Positions 26,620-34,663 of a stretch of DNA of 64,000 nt are shown piece by piece. A program made the translations under genes and the position numbers. The notes beneath the pieces are model-generated. The model saw only the letters and a list, made by a program, of their open reading frames with translations, had not been told where the DNA came from and ran no database searches. Origin of the DNA: an uncultured Cellvibrio sp. (GTDB lineage Bacteria > Pseudomonadota > Gammaproteobacteria > Pseudomonadales > Cellvibrionaceae); contig CAMLML010000011.1 in assembly GCA_946481095.1 (NCBI GenBank), positions 8,222-72,221 on the forward strand, written 5' to 3'. How positions within the stretch are numbered: the stretch's first letter is position 1; every line of letters begins with the position of its first letter.

Positions 26620-27161
26620 ACACAATAAGGAAAGAAAAAGATCCTGAAGCCAAAAAAGAAAGATTGCGATCTTACATACGTGGTGCAGGTTCAACGGCTA
26701 CAAGCATGGAGTCTCTTGTGAGTTGTTACGAAGAATTGAAAGAAGCAAATTCCTTGAATGAAAATATAACAATTTCCGGGTATGGTATCACCACGTTTAA
26801 ACAATTTTTCAAACAGCTTAAATATGCCACTCAAGATAAGTTCGTCATCTTGCATGGTGGAGCAAGATTGTATAAACGATATGGAGCAGGCTTCTCGTTG
26901 AGTTTTATTGATAAACATGATGACAAGCCTGTCATTTTGTATATCTCAAGCGAACAGATTCGAAAGAGCCATTACGGTAATCGATTAAAAAATATGGTCG
27001 ATGAATTGGAACGTGACACCGAAAACAAACCTTATCTTAAAGTGTATTGGCTAGGCGGTCTTGATCAAAATGGGAAAAGCTTTAATGTCAGGATTGATTC
27101 ACTAAGCCACATTGTTTTTCGCATAGCTTACCCTAAAAAACAAAAATTGACTGAAACTTAA
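26604..27161 (+). CDS. C-terminal part of the frameshifted zinc-finger-like protein
   Basis: In-frame continuation of the preceding gene after a one-base shift. It lacks its own good start: the first candidate is TTG 26664, without an SD. The text SYIRGAGSTATSMESLVSCY and FVILHGGARLYKRYGAGFSL is soluble and of mixed structure; the end (LSHIVFRIAYPKK) runs up to the stop of the converging gene at 27158. No family recognised. Confidence 0.55.
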   Translation: MVDELNTIRKEKDPEAKKERLRSYIRGAGSTATSMESLVSCYEELKEANSLNENITISGYGITTFKQFFKQLKYATQDKFVILHGGARLYKRYGAGFSLSFIDKHDDKPVILYISSEQIRKSHYGNRLKNMVDELERDTENKPYLKVYWLGGLDQNGKSFNVRIDSLSHIVFRIAYPKKQKLTET

Positions 27162-27499
27162 AAGTCAATTCTGGCTTTCGTTGAATGGGCAATTGATTTA
27201 ATTAGCCAAAAAGCATCAACAATTCCAGGCAAGCATAAATCCATTTGTTCTAAAGAGGGTTTTGGTAAAAATATTTCGTTTTTTGAAAATGATACAGTGA
27301 TTGCGAGGTATTTATCTCGCGATTCGTTTGACAGTAAATCGATAGTAATGTGACTTGAAGCACCGTAATTATAGGCTCCCAACCGGATGACAGATGTGCA
27401 ATCAAACGGCTCCAACAATTGTAAAAGATTCAACAGCCAGGCATTGCATTCATTATTAATATGGATATCACCATCAATACAATCGAGCAAATTAATCAA
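27158..27499 (-). CDS. Unrecognised 113-aa protein
   Basis: Starts at TTG 27499 with GAGG 8 nt upstream (or possibly further in). Contains SVIRLGAYNYGASSHITIDL and ends TKARIDF; its stop overlaps the converging frame by 4 bases. No membrane segment or family recognised. Confidence 0.5.
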   Translation of the reverse strand: MINLLDCIDGDIHINNECNAWLLNLLQLLEPFDCTSVIRLGAYNYGASSHITIDLLSNESRDKYLAITVSFSKNEIFLPKPSLEQMDLCLPGIVDAFWLIKSIAHSTKARIDF

Positions 27500-27636
27500 T
27501 TTGTTTGCCTCATACTAAAAATATTCTAATCGTTCTTGGGTAAATCGACTCATGCTGGATGTCAATCGATTGCTTCATCGCGAATAACGTGCAGCCATAA
27601 CCGGTTGTATTCTTGCTGCAAAAGAAGTGGATCATC

Positions 27637-27894
27637 TTATTTATGCTTTCGGATAGGTTTATTAAAAAAGAGTAGGGATAGTGTCCATCCCCAGAGTGGC
27701 AATAACACGACCGGCGAAAAATTGCAGACAAACCCCATAATTAATTCAAGCGTAGTGGCATTTGAAAGATGCAAATGGGAACTCACAAAATGCACATAGA
27801 GCCACGCTAAAAATTGCACTGCAGGAACACACGCAATCAAGATCAGCTTTTCAAATCCTGACCAGTCGTGTTGAGGTCTTTTAAAAAAAGCCAT
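27637..27894 (-). CDS. Small inner-membrane protein, two membrane segments
   Basis: Start set at ATG 27894 (MAFFKRPQHDWSG), 7 nt past the stop of the gene upstream; a longer version from 27993 would overlap that gene by 92 bases. About 85 aa with membrane helices near 17-38 (LILIACVPAVQFLAWLYVHF) and 52-75 (LELIMGFVCNFSPVVLLPLW), and a basic tail NKPIRKHK. Function unknown. The following 137 bases (27500-27636) hold nothing I can support. Confidence 0.55.
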   Translation of the reverse strand: MAFFKRPQHDWSGFEKLILIACVPAVQFLAWLYVHFVSSHLHLSNATTLELIMGFVCNFSPVVLLPLWGWTLSLLFFNKPIRKHK

Positions 27895-27901
27895 TCGACA
27901 T

Positions 27902-28141
27902 TCAAGCTTTATCAGACGAAACAGATGATCGATCATGGCCATCGATGCCCAGGGTAGAATAAAACAACCGGCATAAGGCTTTGTGACCTTCAACTAATTC
28001 CTGTTTTTCAGCCTGATTGAGTGTTACAACAGTAGACAGCATTAAATTGAATCGACGCAGGTAGGCATCAACCTGCATGTTTTCTGTTTCACTGAGTAAA
28101 TTACGCAGTGGTGGATTGTGTAGAGTGGCCGGATTATTCAT
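27902..28141 (-). CDS. Unrecognised 79-aa helical protein
   Basis: ATG 28141; weak SD. Predicted mostly helical (LLSETENMQVDAYLRRFNLM, then TLNQAEKQELVEGHKALCRL). Possibly a small regulator; no helix-turn-helix I can defend. Coupled to the membrane protein downstream. Confidence 0.55.
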   Translation of the reverse strand: MNNPATLHNPPLRNLLSETENMQVDAYLRRFNLMLSTVVTLNQAEKQELVEGHKALCRLFYSTLGIDGHDRSSVSSDKA

Positions 28142-28274
28142 ATCAAAGGGTCTTAACGTGTTTAACGAGAATAGGGAAACAGAAAAATAGAAACAAACCG
28201 CTATTTCGATTATTTTTGAAATATAAAACTACCGTATTCATAAAGCGTGCGCTCTTATTCAACTATTTACCACC

Positions 28275-28298
28275 TGCCGTTACCCAAGGGTAACGGCA
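28275..28298. terminator. Perfect hairpin after traT
   Basis: TGCCGTTACCC/GGGTAACGGCA, 10-11 bp stem with a 2-base centre, 15 bases past the traT stop. On the minus strand there is no U-run (GGTGG follows); on the plus strand ATTCTTTTCT follows. It may terminate rightward transcription, or it may protect the traT mRNA end. Confidence 0.45.
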
Positions 28299-28312
28299 TT
28301 CTTTTCTCTGTA

Positions 28313-29062
28313 TTAGAAAAACCCACTCATAGCAGCGGAGGTTTTTTCATACATAGGTTGTGCGGCCTCCTCCAACTTCAAATTCATTTTGTTGGCAGTG
28401 GTCACGATACGGGTACGGTATTCTTTTTGATTGGATTGTTCGATTGAGGATTGATACACCGAACCTTCATCCGAGACATTGGTTTTAATTGACGTGTCGC
28501 GTGTGACTACCACGCCACTTTTGGCGCGCTCTTTAATTTGTACATCCACCACCAGCATGTAGGTCACGTCTTTGACCAGGGCGCCGGATACCATATCCAC
28601 ACCAGCCCCCAAAATGCCGCCTGCCGCTGCACCTTTCCAGGATTCCTGGCTGGCAGCACCAATCGCCGCACCTGCTAACAAGCCGCCGCCCTGAAAACCT
28701 CTGCCCAATGCTGTTTCAGCTGCAGAAGGTGATGCTTTTTCCAGATTCAACACATAAGCGGACAAAGTGAATTGCGCTGTCTCCGGATCATCCACAATTC
28801 GATACTGGTTATCGTTCACCGCAAAGCTGTCTTTCAACAGTTTTCGAAATACAACGCGATCAAATTCCTGCACACCACTTTTTACATCGATGTATATCGT
28901 GCGTTTGGCGGGTGCCACCGGGTCAATAAAAATCGCAGTGCTGGTTCGGGTTTGTACATCCAGATTTTTTTTGGTGAGGGCAACATTGGTTGCGGCACAT
29001 CCGGACAATCCCAGAATAACGGCAACAGAAAAAATAGAGGCAATCGAATTAAAAAGTTTCAT
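28313..29062 (-). CDS. traT: TraT-like surface exclusion / serum resistance lipoprotein
   Basis: Outer-membrane lipoprotein that blocks entry of a second copy of a related element. 249 aa; lipobox LGLSGC-A gives Cys22. Family text: NVALTKKNLDVQTRTSTAIF, glycine-rich central region GFQGGGLLAGAAIGAASQ and GGILGAGVDMVSGALVKDV (membrane-inserting), DVTYMLVVDVQIKERAKSGV and the closing YRTRIVTTANKMNLKLEEA. Length close to F-plasmid TraT. ATG 29062 has AGGAG upstream. Presence of an entry-exclusion gene without conjugation genes in the window is notable. Confidence 0.93.
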   Translation of the reverse strand: MKLFNSIASIFSVAVILGLSGCAATNVALTKKNLDVQTRTSTAIFIDPVAPAKRTIYIDVKSGVQEFDRVVFRKLLKDSFAVNDNQYRIVDDPETAQFTLSAYVLNLEKASPSAAETALGRGFQGGGLLAGAAIGAASQESWKGAAAGGILGAGVDMVSGALVKDVTYMLVVDVQIKERAKSGVVVTRDTSIKTNVSDEGSVYQSSIEQSNQKEYRTRIVTTANKMNLKLEEAAQPMYEKTSAAMSGFF

Positions 29063-29101
29063 AAAAACTCCTGTTTTGTTTAATGGGTTTATGTAATAAA
29101 G

Positions 29102-29287
29102 TTAACTGGCACGCTTGATTTGCTTTTCAGCATTGCGCTTCATGCGAATTTCTTCGCGATCAACCACAACATCTTTGGGTGCCTTTACGCCGACACGAAC
29201 TTGAGTGCCCTGGACACCCAGGACGGTCACTTCAATGTCATCTCCAATGATGATTGTCTCTCCAATCCTTCTTGTTAATATCAACAT
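29102..29287 (-). CDS. csrA: CsrA/RsmA-family RNA-binding regulator on the island
   Basis: 61 aa, full-length Csr[41 protein letters not shown] and [11 protein letters not shown], keeping L4, R6/R7 and the R of REEI needed for RNA binding. AGGAGAAA precedes ATG 29287. It sits between the PilL-like and TraT genes in a run of short gaps. It binds GGA motifs in mRNA leaders; element-borne CsrA copies are known from Legionella ICEs. It could act on element mRNAs (every leader here has GGAG near the start) or on host pathways. The chromosomal csrA is not in the window. Confidence 0.95.
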   Translation of the reverse strand: MLILTRRIGETIIIGDDIEVTVLGVQGTQVRVGVKAPKDVVVDREEIRMKRNAEKQIKRAS

Positions 29288-29304
29288 CTGATTTCTCCTT
29301 TAAT

Positions 29305-29685
29305 TTATTGCACAACGATAAATTGAACAGTTCGATTCAGTGGATCCACTGCAAGATCCCACGAACTTCCGGCCAACACTTTTAATGCTTCATTCAATCG
29401 GATTGGCCCCAGAGCACGATTAATACCAGGCAATTCCAACTGCAGTAGTCGTGAATCCTGTTCATTACTCACCCATTGATAGCCGGAACCTTTCAGCAAT
29501 TCATTAATGGCCTCGCCGACGGTTTTGATGTTTTGACTAAAATGAATATTGATAACGGATTTAAGCGGCTCGCGTTGTTCCAAACGCGGTTCGATACTCA
29601 TCTGGGTGTAGCGATCGGTTTTAACGTTTTCCGCAACACATTGAATCGACAATACTGTCAAACTGAATAGCAACACTGATTTCAT
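29305..29685 (-). CDS. PilL N-terminal-like protein (TIGR03748 type)
   Basis: 126 aa, start ATG 29685 with GGAGAA 4 nt upstream. Signal peptide (KSVLLFSLTVLSIQCVAEN), then DRYTQMSIEPRLEQREPLKS, INIHFSQNIKTVGEAINELL, SGYQWV and LGPIRLNEALKVLAGSSWDL. This is the pattern of the PilL/secretin-N-like protein encoded at the head of the pil or transfer region in PFGI-1/SPI-7 class elements. Periplasmic. It starts 14 nt after the topoisomerase stop. The rest of the pil genes are missing here. Confidence 0.75.
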   Translation of the reverse strand: MKSVLLFSLTVLSIQCVAENVKTDRYTQMSIEPRLEQREPLKSVINIHFSQNIKTVGEAINELLKGSGYQWVSNEQDSRLLQLELPGINRALGPIRLNEALKVLAGSSWDLAVDPLNRTVQFIVVQ

Positions 29686-29698
29686 ACATTCTCCTGAT

Positions 29699-31555
29699 TT
29701 ATTGAACCCATTGAAAAAATTTGCAGGTTGGAAAATTCGAACAACCAATAAATTGGCGTCCGGAATTTTTTTTACTGGAATTGTTGAACGACATTACGGC
29801 GACTTTCCCGACCTGGCATTGAGGGCAGTTGTCGCCATCAGTCACACGAAAAGAAGTGGCTGCATCGGAATCACGAAATACATTCACCTCTGCACTGAGC
29901 GCTTCGTATGCAGCAGTAATAATGGATAGATAATCCGATTCACCGCAGGCCACTTTGTCAATGTCCGACTCCATTTTGGCGGTGTAATCGTATTCCAGAA
30001 ATGAAAAACGGGATTTCAATGTTTCCACCACTTTTTTACCGATATCAGTTGATTGCAACTTGAGATGTTTTTCACGCTCGACGTAATTGCGATCAACCAG
30101 GTTTTCGATAATTTGGGCATAGGTGCTGGGTCTGCCAATTCCCATTTTCTCCAGTGTTTCAATCAAACTGCTTTCGTTAAATTGCGCCGGTTTTTCGGTG
30201 AATTTAACCAACACATCTGCTTGTAACAGATTGATGACATCACCCGAATAAAGCTCGGGTAATACGGCCACCTCATCATCGGTATTTTCAGAATCCGGAT
30301 CAGGCAATTCCTGGATAAATCGTTTGGCCACATGTCGCCAACCCGCCTGCGTCATTCGTGTGGATTGACTGACAAAAGAATCTTTGACTGAGTTTATAAA
30401 CTCATAACGCACTATCTGATTTTTGCCGTGATTCAATTGAGATTCGAGCGAATATTTCCAGACCAACTGATAGGCATTAATGAGTTGTTGGTCATCAACA
30501 CCCACCATGCGCGGGTTAATTAAATTAATATCCGTAACACGCAAGCATTCATGGCCTTGCTGTGCATTTTTTCCGGCTTTATATTGATAAGGCTTATCGG
30601 GCAGTGGCAATTTATTGCGTAGTGCAAATTCACGCACTGTGTAGGCAAAATCGGCTGACATGTCGTGACTATCGGTACGATGATAAGTAATGAGTCCTTG
30701 TTCAAATAATCTCTGTGCAACATCCATGGCGACCTTCGCCGACATTTTGTATTGCCTGGACATCAGCTTGAGAAAATCACTGGTGATCAGTGGTTTGGGA
30801 GGTGCAATATCATTTTCACGTTTGGAGATAGTGGAGAGTTGAACTTTGCTGGTGCGCTCTTTCACCTGGTAAGCCAAACCCTTATCCATCATCAAGGTAT
30901 CTTTCGCCAATTCCGGTTTCCACAACGCCTTGAATTTTGTATTTTTGGCTTCCAGTGTTAACTCAACTCCGTAATGTTCACGCGGTGTAAAGTTCAATCG
31001 CTCAAGATCGCGTTCAACGACCAAGCGTAACGCAATACTTTGTACACGGCCTGCAGAGTATTTTAATTGTGTTCCAGGCTTGCGCAGACGTCGTGTCAGT
31101 TCAGGTGATATCAAATAACCAACATACCGATCGATAACTCGCCTGAGTTCCTGAGCACTTACCATTTTCCAGTTAATTTGCCGTTTGTTGCTAATCGCAT
31201 CATCAATCGCGCGCTTGCTCACCTCGGTGTAAGTAATGCGGGAAATTTTCTGACGATGGTCTTTACCCAGGACATTCACCACATGTGCTGCAATGGCTTC
31301 GCCCTCGCGATCAGGGTCAGTGGCTACATAGATGGTCGATGCGTTTTTTGCCGCATCTTTAATTTGTTTAACCACATTCTGTTTGCCATCCAGAATTTCA
31401 TACTGTGGTTTATGGGTGGGAGGTTCCACACCCATTTTATCCGGCGGTAAATCCCTAAAATGACCAACGGTAGTGAGTATCTGGAAGTTAGGATAAAAAC
31501 CACGAATTTTTTTAGCTTTGTTAGGGCTTTCCACAATCATCAATATTTGACTCAT
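29699..31555 (-). CDS. Type IA DNA topoisomerase (TopA-like)
   Basis: 618 aa. Toprim domain with LMIVESPNKAKKI (E9) and the acidic triad ATDPDREGEAIA; active-site Tyr291 in GLITYHRTDS; SAGRVQSIALRLVVERD and GIGRPSTYAQIIENL are normal for the family. One C-terminal zinc ribbon (CPQC, then CSNFPTCKFF). Motifs GLITYxRTDS and VGHFRDLPPDKMGV are nearer TopA than TopB, although the same slot in related ICEs is usually called topB. It resolves DNA during element replication. It follows ssb by 17 nt. Confidence 0.93.
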   Translation of the reverse strand: MSQILMIVESPNKAKKIRGFYPNFQILTTVGHFRDLPPDKMGVEPPTHKPQYEILDGKQNVVKQIKDAAKNASTIYVATDPDREGEAIAAHVVNVLGKDHRQKISRITYTEVSKRAIDDAISNKRQINWKMVSAQELRRVIDRYVGYLISPELTRRLRKPGTQLKYSAGRVQSIALRLVVERDLERLNFTPREHYGVELTLEAKNTKFKALWKPELAKDTLMMDKGLAYQVKERTSKVQLSTISKRENDIAPPKPLITSDFLKLMSRQYKMSAKVAMDVAQRLFEQGLITYHRTDSHDMSADFAYTVREFALRNKLPLPDKPYQYKAGKNAQQGHECLRVTDINLINPRMVGVDDQQLINAYQLVWKYSLESQLNHGKNQIVRYEFINSVKDSFVSQSTRMTQAGWRHVAKRFIQELPDPDSENTDDEVAVLPELYSGDVINLLQADVLVKFTEKPAQFNESSLIETLEKMGIGRPSTYAQIIENLVDRNYVEREKHLKLQSTDIGKKVVETLKSRFSFLEYDYTAKMESDIDKVACGESDYLSIITAAYEALSAEVNVFRDSDAATSFRVTDGDNCPQCQVGKVAVMSFNNSSKKNSGRQFIGCSNFPTCKFFQWVQ

Positions 31556-31572
31556 GACAAATCCCTCTGGTG

Positions 31573-31995
31573 TTAATTGGAATCAGAATCAAATTCGTCG
31601 GGGTCTTCTTGTTGGCCTCGAACAAACTGAACACCCTGAATACTTTTGGTGAGTACCAGTGCGATATGATTGGCATTGATTTCCGTTGCGGTAATCGTTT
31701 GACCAGCACGCTCTCCTGATTCGGATACGTAGTCATGTTGTGATATTTCACCCACGACCAGAATACGCATACCGGTTTTCAGTATTTTGAAATTGTTTTC
31801 AGCTCGTTTTCCCCACAGTGTGACCTTGGCCCAAAATCCGCCGCGATCTTCATATTCGCCGGTTTGTTTATTTAATTTGTCGTAGTTAAATTTGACGTTT
31901 ACTTCCAGAACAGACCGCACACCGCCTTCGATCGGTTGTTGTTTCAATGTGGGTTCTTGTCCGATGTTACCTTCGCTTGCAAAAAAATTACGCAT
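31573..31995 (-). CDS. ssb: Single-stranded DNA-binding protein of the ICE type
   Basis: 140 aa OB-fold protein. Text: MRNFFASEGNIGQEPTLK, then SVLEVNVKFNYDKLNKQTGE, GGFWAKVTLWGKRAENNFKI, MRILVVGEISQHDY, and an acidic tail DPDEFDSDSN that would bind partner proteins. It differs from chromosomal Ssb but matches the SSB-like proteins kept next to topoisomerase in PFGI-1/SPI-7 elements. Head of the ssb-topoisomerase-pilL-csrA-traT run. Confidence 0.85.
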   Translation of the reverse strand: MRNFFASEGNIGQEPTLKQQPIEGGVRSVLEVNVKFNYDKLNKQTGEYEDRGGFWAKVTLWGKRAENNFKILKTGMRILVVGEISQHDYVSESGERAGQTITATEINANHIALVLTKSIQGVQFVRGQQEDPDEFDSDSN

Positions 31996-32101
31996 ACACT
32001 TGTCCTCAATTTAAAAAAAGTAATTGCGGGTCCAGTGTGCTAAAAATGCGGGATGAATTCCGCAAACAATCTGATATTGCTTTGTGCAGAATAATGAGGA
32101 A

Positions 32102-32127
32102 TAAAAAAGCCCTCCGCGAAGAGGGCT
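32102..32127 (-). terminator. Rho-independent terminator
   Basis: Minus-strand hairpin AGCCCTC/GAGGGCT (32108-32127) followed by TTTTTT, 110 bases past the ParB-like gene. It ends the upstream multi-gene transcript and leaves ssb with its own promoter in 31996-32101. Confidence 0.85.
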
Positions 32128-32237
32128 AAGACGTATAGTGATGTTGCATGACATTGTGGCTTGCAACGGTGTCAGATTAACGGCGAGTGCTGCGTAAATC
32201 AGTAAACAATGCGGAATTGCCTGTGCAGATTACGGCG

Positions 32238-32831
32238 TTAAAAATCGTCTTTGACGCGCAATCGTTTTTTGATGGTGTCGAACATATCCAGGTCGTGGTA
32301 ATGGATGATCCAGGAACCGGCATAGTCGTTATTTTTTTTCGGGACTATTTCAATATCCAGGCCCGTTTGACCTGAAAAAATATCGGCTTGCCTGGCCAGA
32401 TCTTTTACCAATTTTGTATTGGTCGATTTTGATAATTTTTTACGAAAATTATGAACGGAAATTTTGCGCGATATCGCTGTTCTGACGGCATCTTCCTGTT
32501 TGGACTCGGGCAGTGATGCCAAAGCTCTCGCCAGGCTAAAGGTGACTTTGTTTTGACTGATCAGGTATCGCACTTCGGGGCACAGCTTATTAATCAGTCG
32601 AACCAGGTGGCGAATATGATAGTCCTTCCAACCAATTGCCTCCTGAATGGTTGAGGTCGATACCTGTTCATCCACAATCAACCGTTCCAATAGTTCAAGT
32701 TGATCGCCCAATGAAAGGGATGCAGAAAGTTTGATCAGGAGTTTTTCTGCTTGTTTATTCATGGCAGTAAAATTAGGGAATTCATTTTTGAAGACTTTCT
32801 TTTTCGACATTGTCAGATGTCTTTTCAACAT
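32238..32831 (-). CDS. ParB/KorB-like helix-turn-helix protein without nuclease domain
   Basis: About 190-197 aa; ATG 32831, 32810 or 32762 could serve, none with a good SD, and the first two overlap the upstream gene. Central helices (LLERLIVDEQVSTSTIQEAI, YHIRHLVRLINKLCPEVRYL, NKVTFSLARALASLPESKQE, ISVHNFRKKLSK) follow the DNA-binding domain of ParB-family proteins, including the K-x-T-F-S-L-ARAL signature. The N-terminal ParB CTPase domain is absent. Likely an element regulator or second partition-type protein; separate from the full ParB at 39838. Confidence 0.65.
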   Translation of the reverse strand: MLKRHLTMSKKKVFKNEFPNFTAMNKQAEKLLIKLSASLSLGDQLELLERLIVDEQVSTSTIQEAIGWKDYHIRHLVRLINKLCPEVRYLISQNKVTFSLARALASLPESKQEDAVRTAISRKISVHNFRKKLSKSTNTKLVKDLARQADIFSGQTGLDIEIVPKKNNDYAGSWIIHYHDLDMFDTIKKRLRVKDDF

Positions 32832-33510
32832 CGATCAACTCATACGTAACACAAATCTCTTTATCTTCGTAAAATTGTGGAAAAGGTGGAGCAGGTCCAT
32901 CCTTTCTTTTTTTTATAAACCTTTTCTCTACACAGTGATAATTTTTGATTTGACTGCTCTCTTTGTCGTCTTCAGATTTATTTGAACCAATCGCTTGATG
33001 CATTTTGCCATTGTCATCGTTTTCTGCTGTTTCGGATTTAAGTGTCAATGATTGATAACTTGCTCTGTTTTTTTGTTTGACATTAAATTCCTGAGAAAAT
33101 TTAGGGATAATGGTGTCTACATAATGCTGGACACATTTATCCGACCGGTCTTTTGCATAATGCGTCATCGCGTCTTCACTGATTGCATAGCGGAGAACAT
33201 GATCGATGGCCTGGAATTTAATCGTCACTGGACAATCAAAATCCGCAGTTTCGAAATGTCCTGAAACGGCTTCACCCTCAAATGTGCCAGCCACAAAGAA
33301 CGCCCACCCCACCGAAGTATCCATCGATTCCGCCAATTGACCAGTTAACTCAAATTCAACCTGAGATTCATAACCTTCTATAACCTGTGGCAGTATTGGT
33401 TCTTTTACAGCTACATAGAGACAAAGAATCAACGCAATCAAGGTTGCCGAGAGAATAATCGTTTTCTCAAAATATTTTATAAACCACTTATTTTCTATTG
33501 CATTTTTCAT
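32782..33510 (-). CDS. Membrane-anchored periplasmic protein, unknown
   Basis: 242 aa from ATG 33510 (MKNAIENKWF), 26 nt past the previous stop. One N-terminal membrane helix (TIILSATLIALILCLYVAVK), then a periplasmic domain with VEFELTGQLAESMDTSVGWA, Cys pairs (DFDCPVTIKF, RSDKCVQHYV, NYHCVEKRF, KEICVTYEL) and a charged low-complexity stretch. No family recognised. Part of the tightly packed 32,238-34,106 run. Confidence 0.6.
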   Translation of the reverse strand: MKNAIENKWFIKYFEKTIILSATLIALILCLYVAVKEPILPQVIEGYESQVEFELTGQLAESMDTSVGWAFFVAGTFEGEAVSGHFETADFDCPVTIKFQAIDHVLRYAISEDAMTHYAKDRSDKCVQHYVDTIIPKFSQEFNVKQKNRASYQSLTLKSETAENDDNGKMHQAIGSNKSEDDKESSQIKNYHCVEKRFIKKRKDGPAPPFPQFYEDKEICVTYELIDVEKTSDNVEKESLQK

Positions 33511-33536
33511 TTTGTTGGTTCCACTGCTTTTATGTC

Positions 33537-33797
33537 TTAATAAATAAAATATTTGTTGGTCACATAAATGACACTGCAAAGAATCCCGGAAAATCCTGCT
33601 ATGGAATAAAGCAATTTGTCCATTTGTAACAGGAAAGCAACTCCACCCAATGTGATAAACGCCATGAGCATAATTTGTGAATAAATAGGAATTTCCTTGG
33701 GAAAAGAAAATCCCATCAACAGCACGAAAGAGATTAAAGAGGTAATCAATATAAAAAGTAACGGTGCTAGAATGGTTTCATATTTAGAAAAATTCAT
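33537..33797 (-). CDS. Small three-helix membrane protein, unknown
   Basis: 86 aa, nearly all hydrophobic: ILAPLLFILITSLISFVLLM, IYSQIMLMAFITLGGVAFLL, LLYSIAGFSGILCSVIYV. ATG 33797 overlaps the stop of the 55-aa gene upstream (ATGA), indicating translational coupling. Function unknown. Confidence 0.7.
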   Translation of the reverse strand: MNFSKYETILAPLLFILITSLISFVLLMGFSFPKEIPIYSQIMLMAFITLGGVAFLLQMDKLLYSIAGFSGILCSVIYVTNKYFIY

Positions 33798-33961
33798 TCG
33801 CTTGGCTTCAATTCAATTTTGATCATAATGTCTGAGCCTTTGCGATCTTCTGAATTTAACATCGCCATTTTCTCCCCTTTAGCGACACCGCAATAACCAT
33901 ATTCAGCATTCAGTCGTTTTGTAGCGTAATCAATAATATCGTTTAGCACTTTGTTATCCAT
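33794..33961 (-). CDS. Unrecognised 55-aa protein, overlapping both neighbours
   Basis: Too short for normal calling. ATG 33961 lies inside the last codons of the gene upstream (8-base overlap) and its TGA overlaps the next ATG by 4 bases, a pattern that is hard to explain unless the gene is translated. Product: MDNKVLNDIIDYATKRLNA, then GYCGVAKGEKMAMLN and MIKIELKPSE. Soluble; no family. Confidence 0.65.
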   Translation of the reverse strand: MDNKVLNDIIDYATKRLNAEYGYCGVAKGEKMAMLNSEDRKGSDIMIKIELKPSE

Positions 33962-34106
33962 CTTTTTGGTTCCTCTGATTCATTGGTGTGAATATTAAAT
34001 TAGGTTCAGAAGATCTTACGGCGACATGAGGTTGTCCGAAGAGAATGTCAGAGGTTGCTAAAAGACCTTCTGGTTTCCATCTTAGTTGTTTGATCTTATT
34101 TTTCAT
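33954..34106 (-). CDS. Unrecognised 50-aa protein, first of a coupled run
   Basis: ATG 34106, MKNKIKQLRWKPEGLLATSD, ending NQRNQKDG; TAA overlaps the next start. It begins just downstream of the GTGTCCCG-type operator at 34117, so it is probably the first gene of the operator-controlled operon 34106 to 32238. No family. Confidence 0.55.
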   Translation of the reverse strand: MKNKIKQLRWKPEGLLATSDILFGQPHVAVRSSEPNLIFTPMNQRNQKDG

Positions 34107-34110
34107 CAAA

Positions 34111-34136
34111 CAATCCGTGTCCCGTGACACAGATTG
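34111..34136. promoter_or_regulatory. Palindromic operator, copy 1
   Basis: Core GTGTC-CCGT-GACAC (34117-34130), extended outward by CAATC on the left and GATTG on the right to give a near-perfect 26-base inverted repeat 5 bases before ATG 34106. The same core occurs at 37581. It is likely the site of an element repressor. Confidence 0.7.
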
Positions 34137-34255
34137 TTAAACGACGATTAGACTCTCACGCTTCATAACAACTACTTCCGCATCATGTGCATACAACCAG
34201 GGATTAATACCCAGTCTGGCGGATACCCTGTTTGAATTCTTCTGCAGGTTTGCGT

Positions 34256-34663
34256 TTACCCATTTTTAATTTGACCAAAAGTTGCAATATAAGCCTCGGA
34301 GTACGGCTGCATCCATCTGGCTGCTTCACGCTCGTTTATCGGGCTTGCTTTCTCAATTAACACCCGCTTGTTTCTTACTTCGATTGTGACTTTCAGCAAA
34401 ATGAAATTACCCTCAGAGCTGCGACAAAGCTGTTCCCTAAAAGCTATTCCATCAACCCCTTCAGGTAATATTTTGCTGTGTATCAGTTTTAAATTAGTTC
34501 CTGTCCATCGCTGACCGTCAATAATCTTATCCAATGTCTTGTATCCCTCTTTTTCCAGTTCTTTGATAGTTGCGCTGTATTTATTTGTGGTAAATTTTAC
34601 CAACATGAAAAATGCTGCAACAGAAAACAAAAACACAAAGGTAACAATAATCTGGTTGCTCAT
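34256..34663 (-). CDS. Membrane-anchored 135-aa protein, unknown
   Basis: N-terminal membrane helix (IIVTFVFLFSVAAFFMLVKF), then a cytoplasmic or periplasmic domain with SATIKELEKEGYKTLDKI and NFILLKVTIEVRNKRVLI. ATG 34663 overlaps the upstream TGA by 4 bases (coupled). No family recognised. Between its stop (34256) and the operator there are about 120 bases holding no gene I can support. Confidence 0.6.
   Translation of the reverse strand: MSNQIIVTFVFLFSVAAFFMLVKFTTNKYSATIKELEKEGYKTLDKIIDGQRWTGTNLKLIHSKILPEGVDGIAFREQLCRSSEGNFILLKVTIEVRNKRVLIEKASPINEREAARWMQPYSEAYIATFGQIKNG

Noticed and set aside
27510..27731. 73-codon frame on the minus strand
   Set aside because: It overlaps the better supported membrane-protein gene (27637-27894) in another frame and has no ribosome site.
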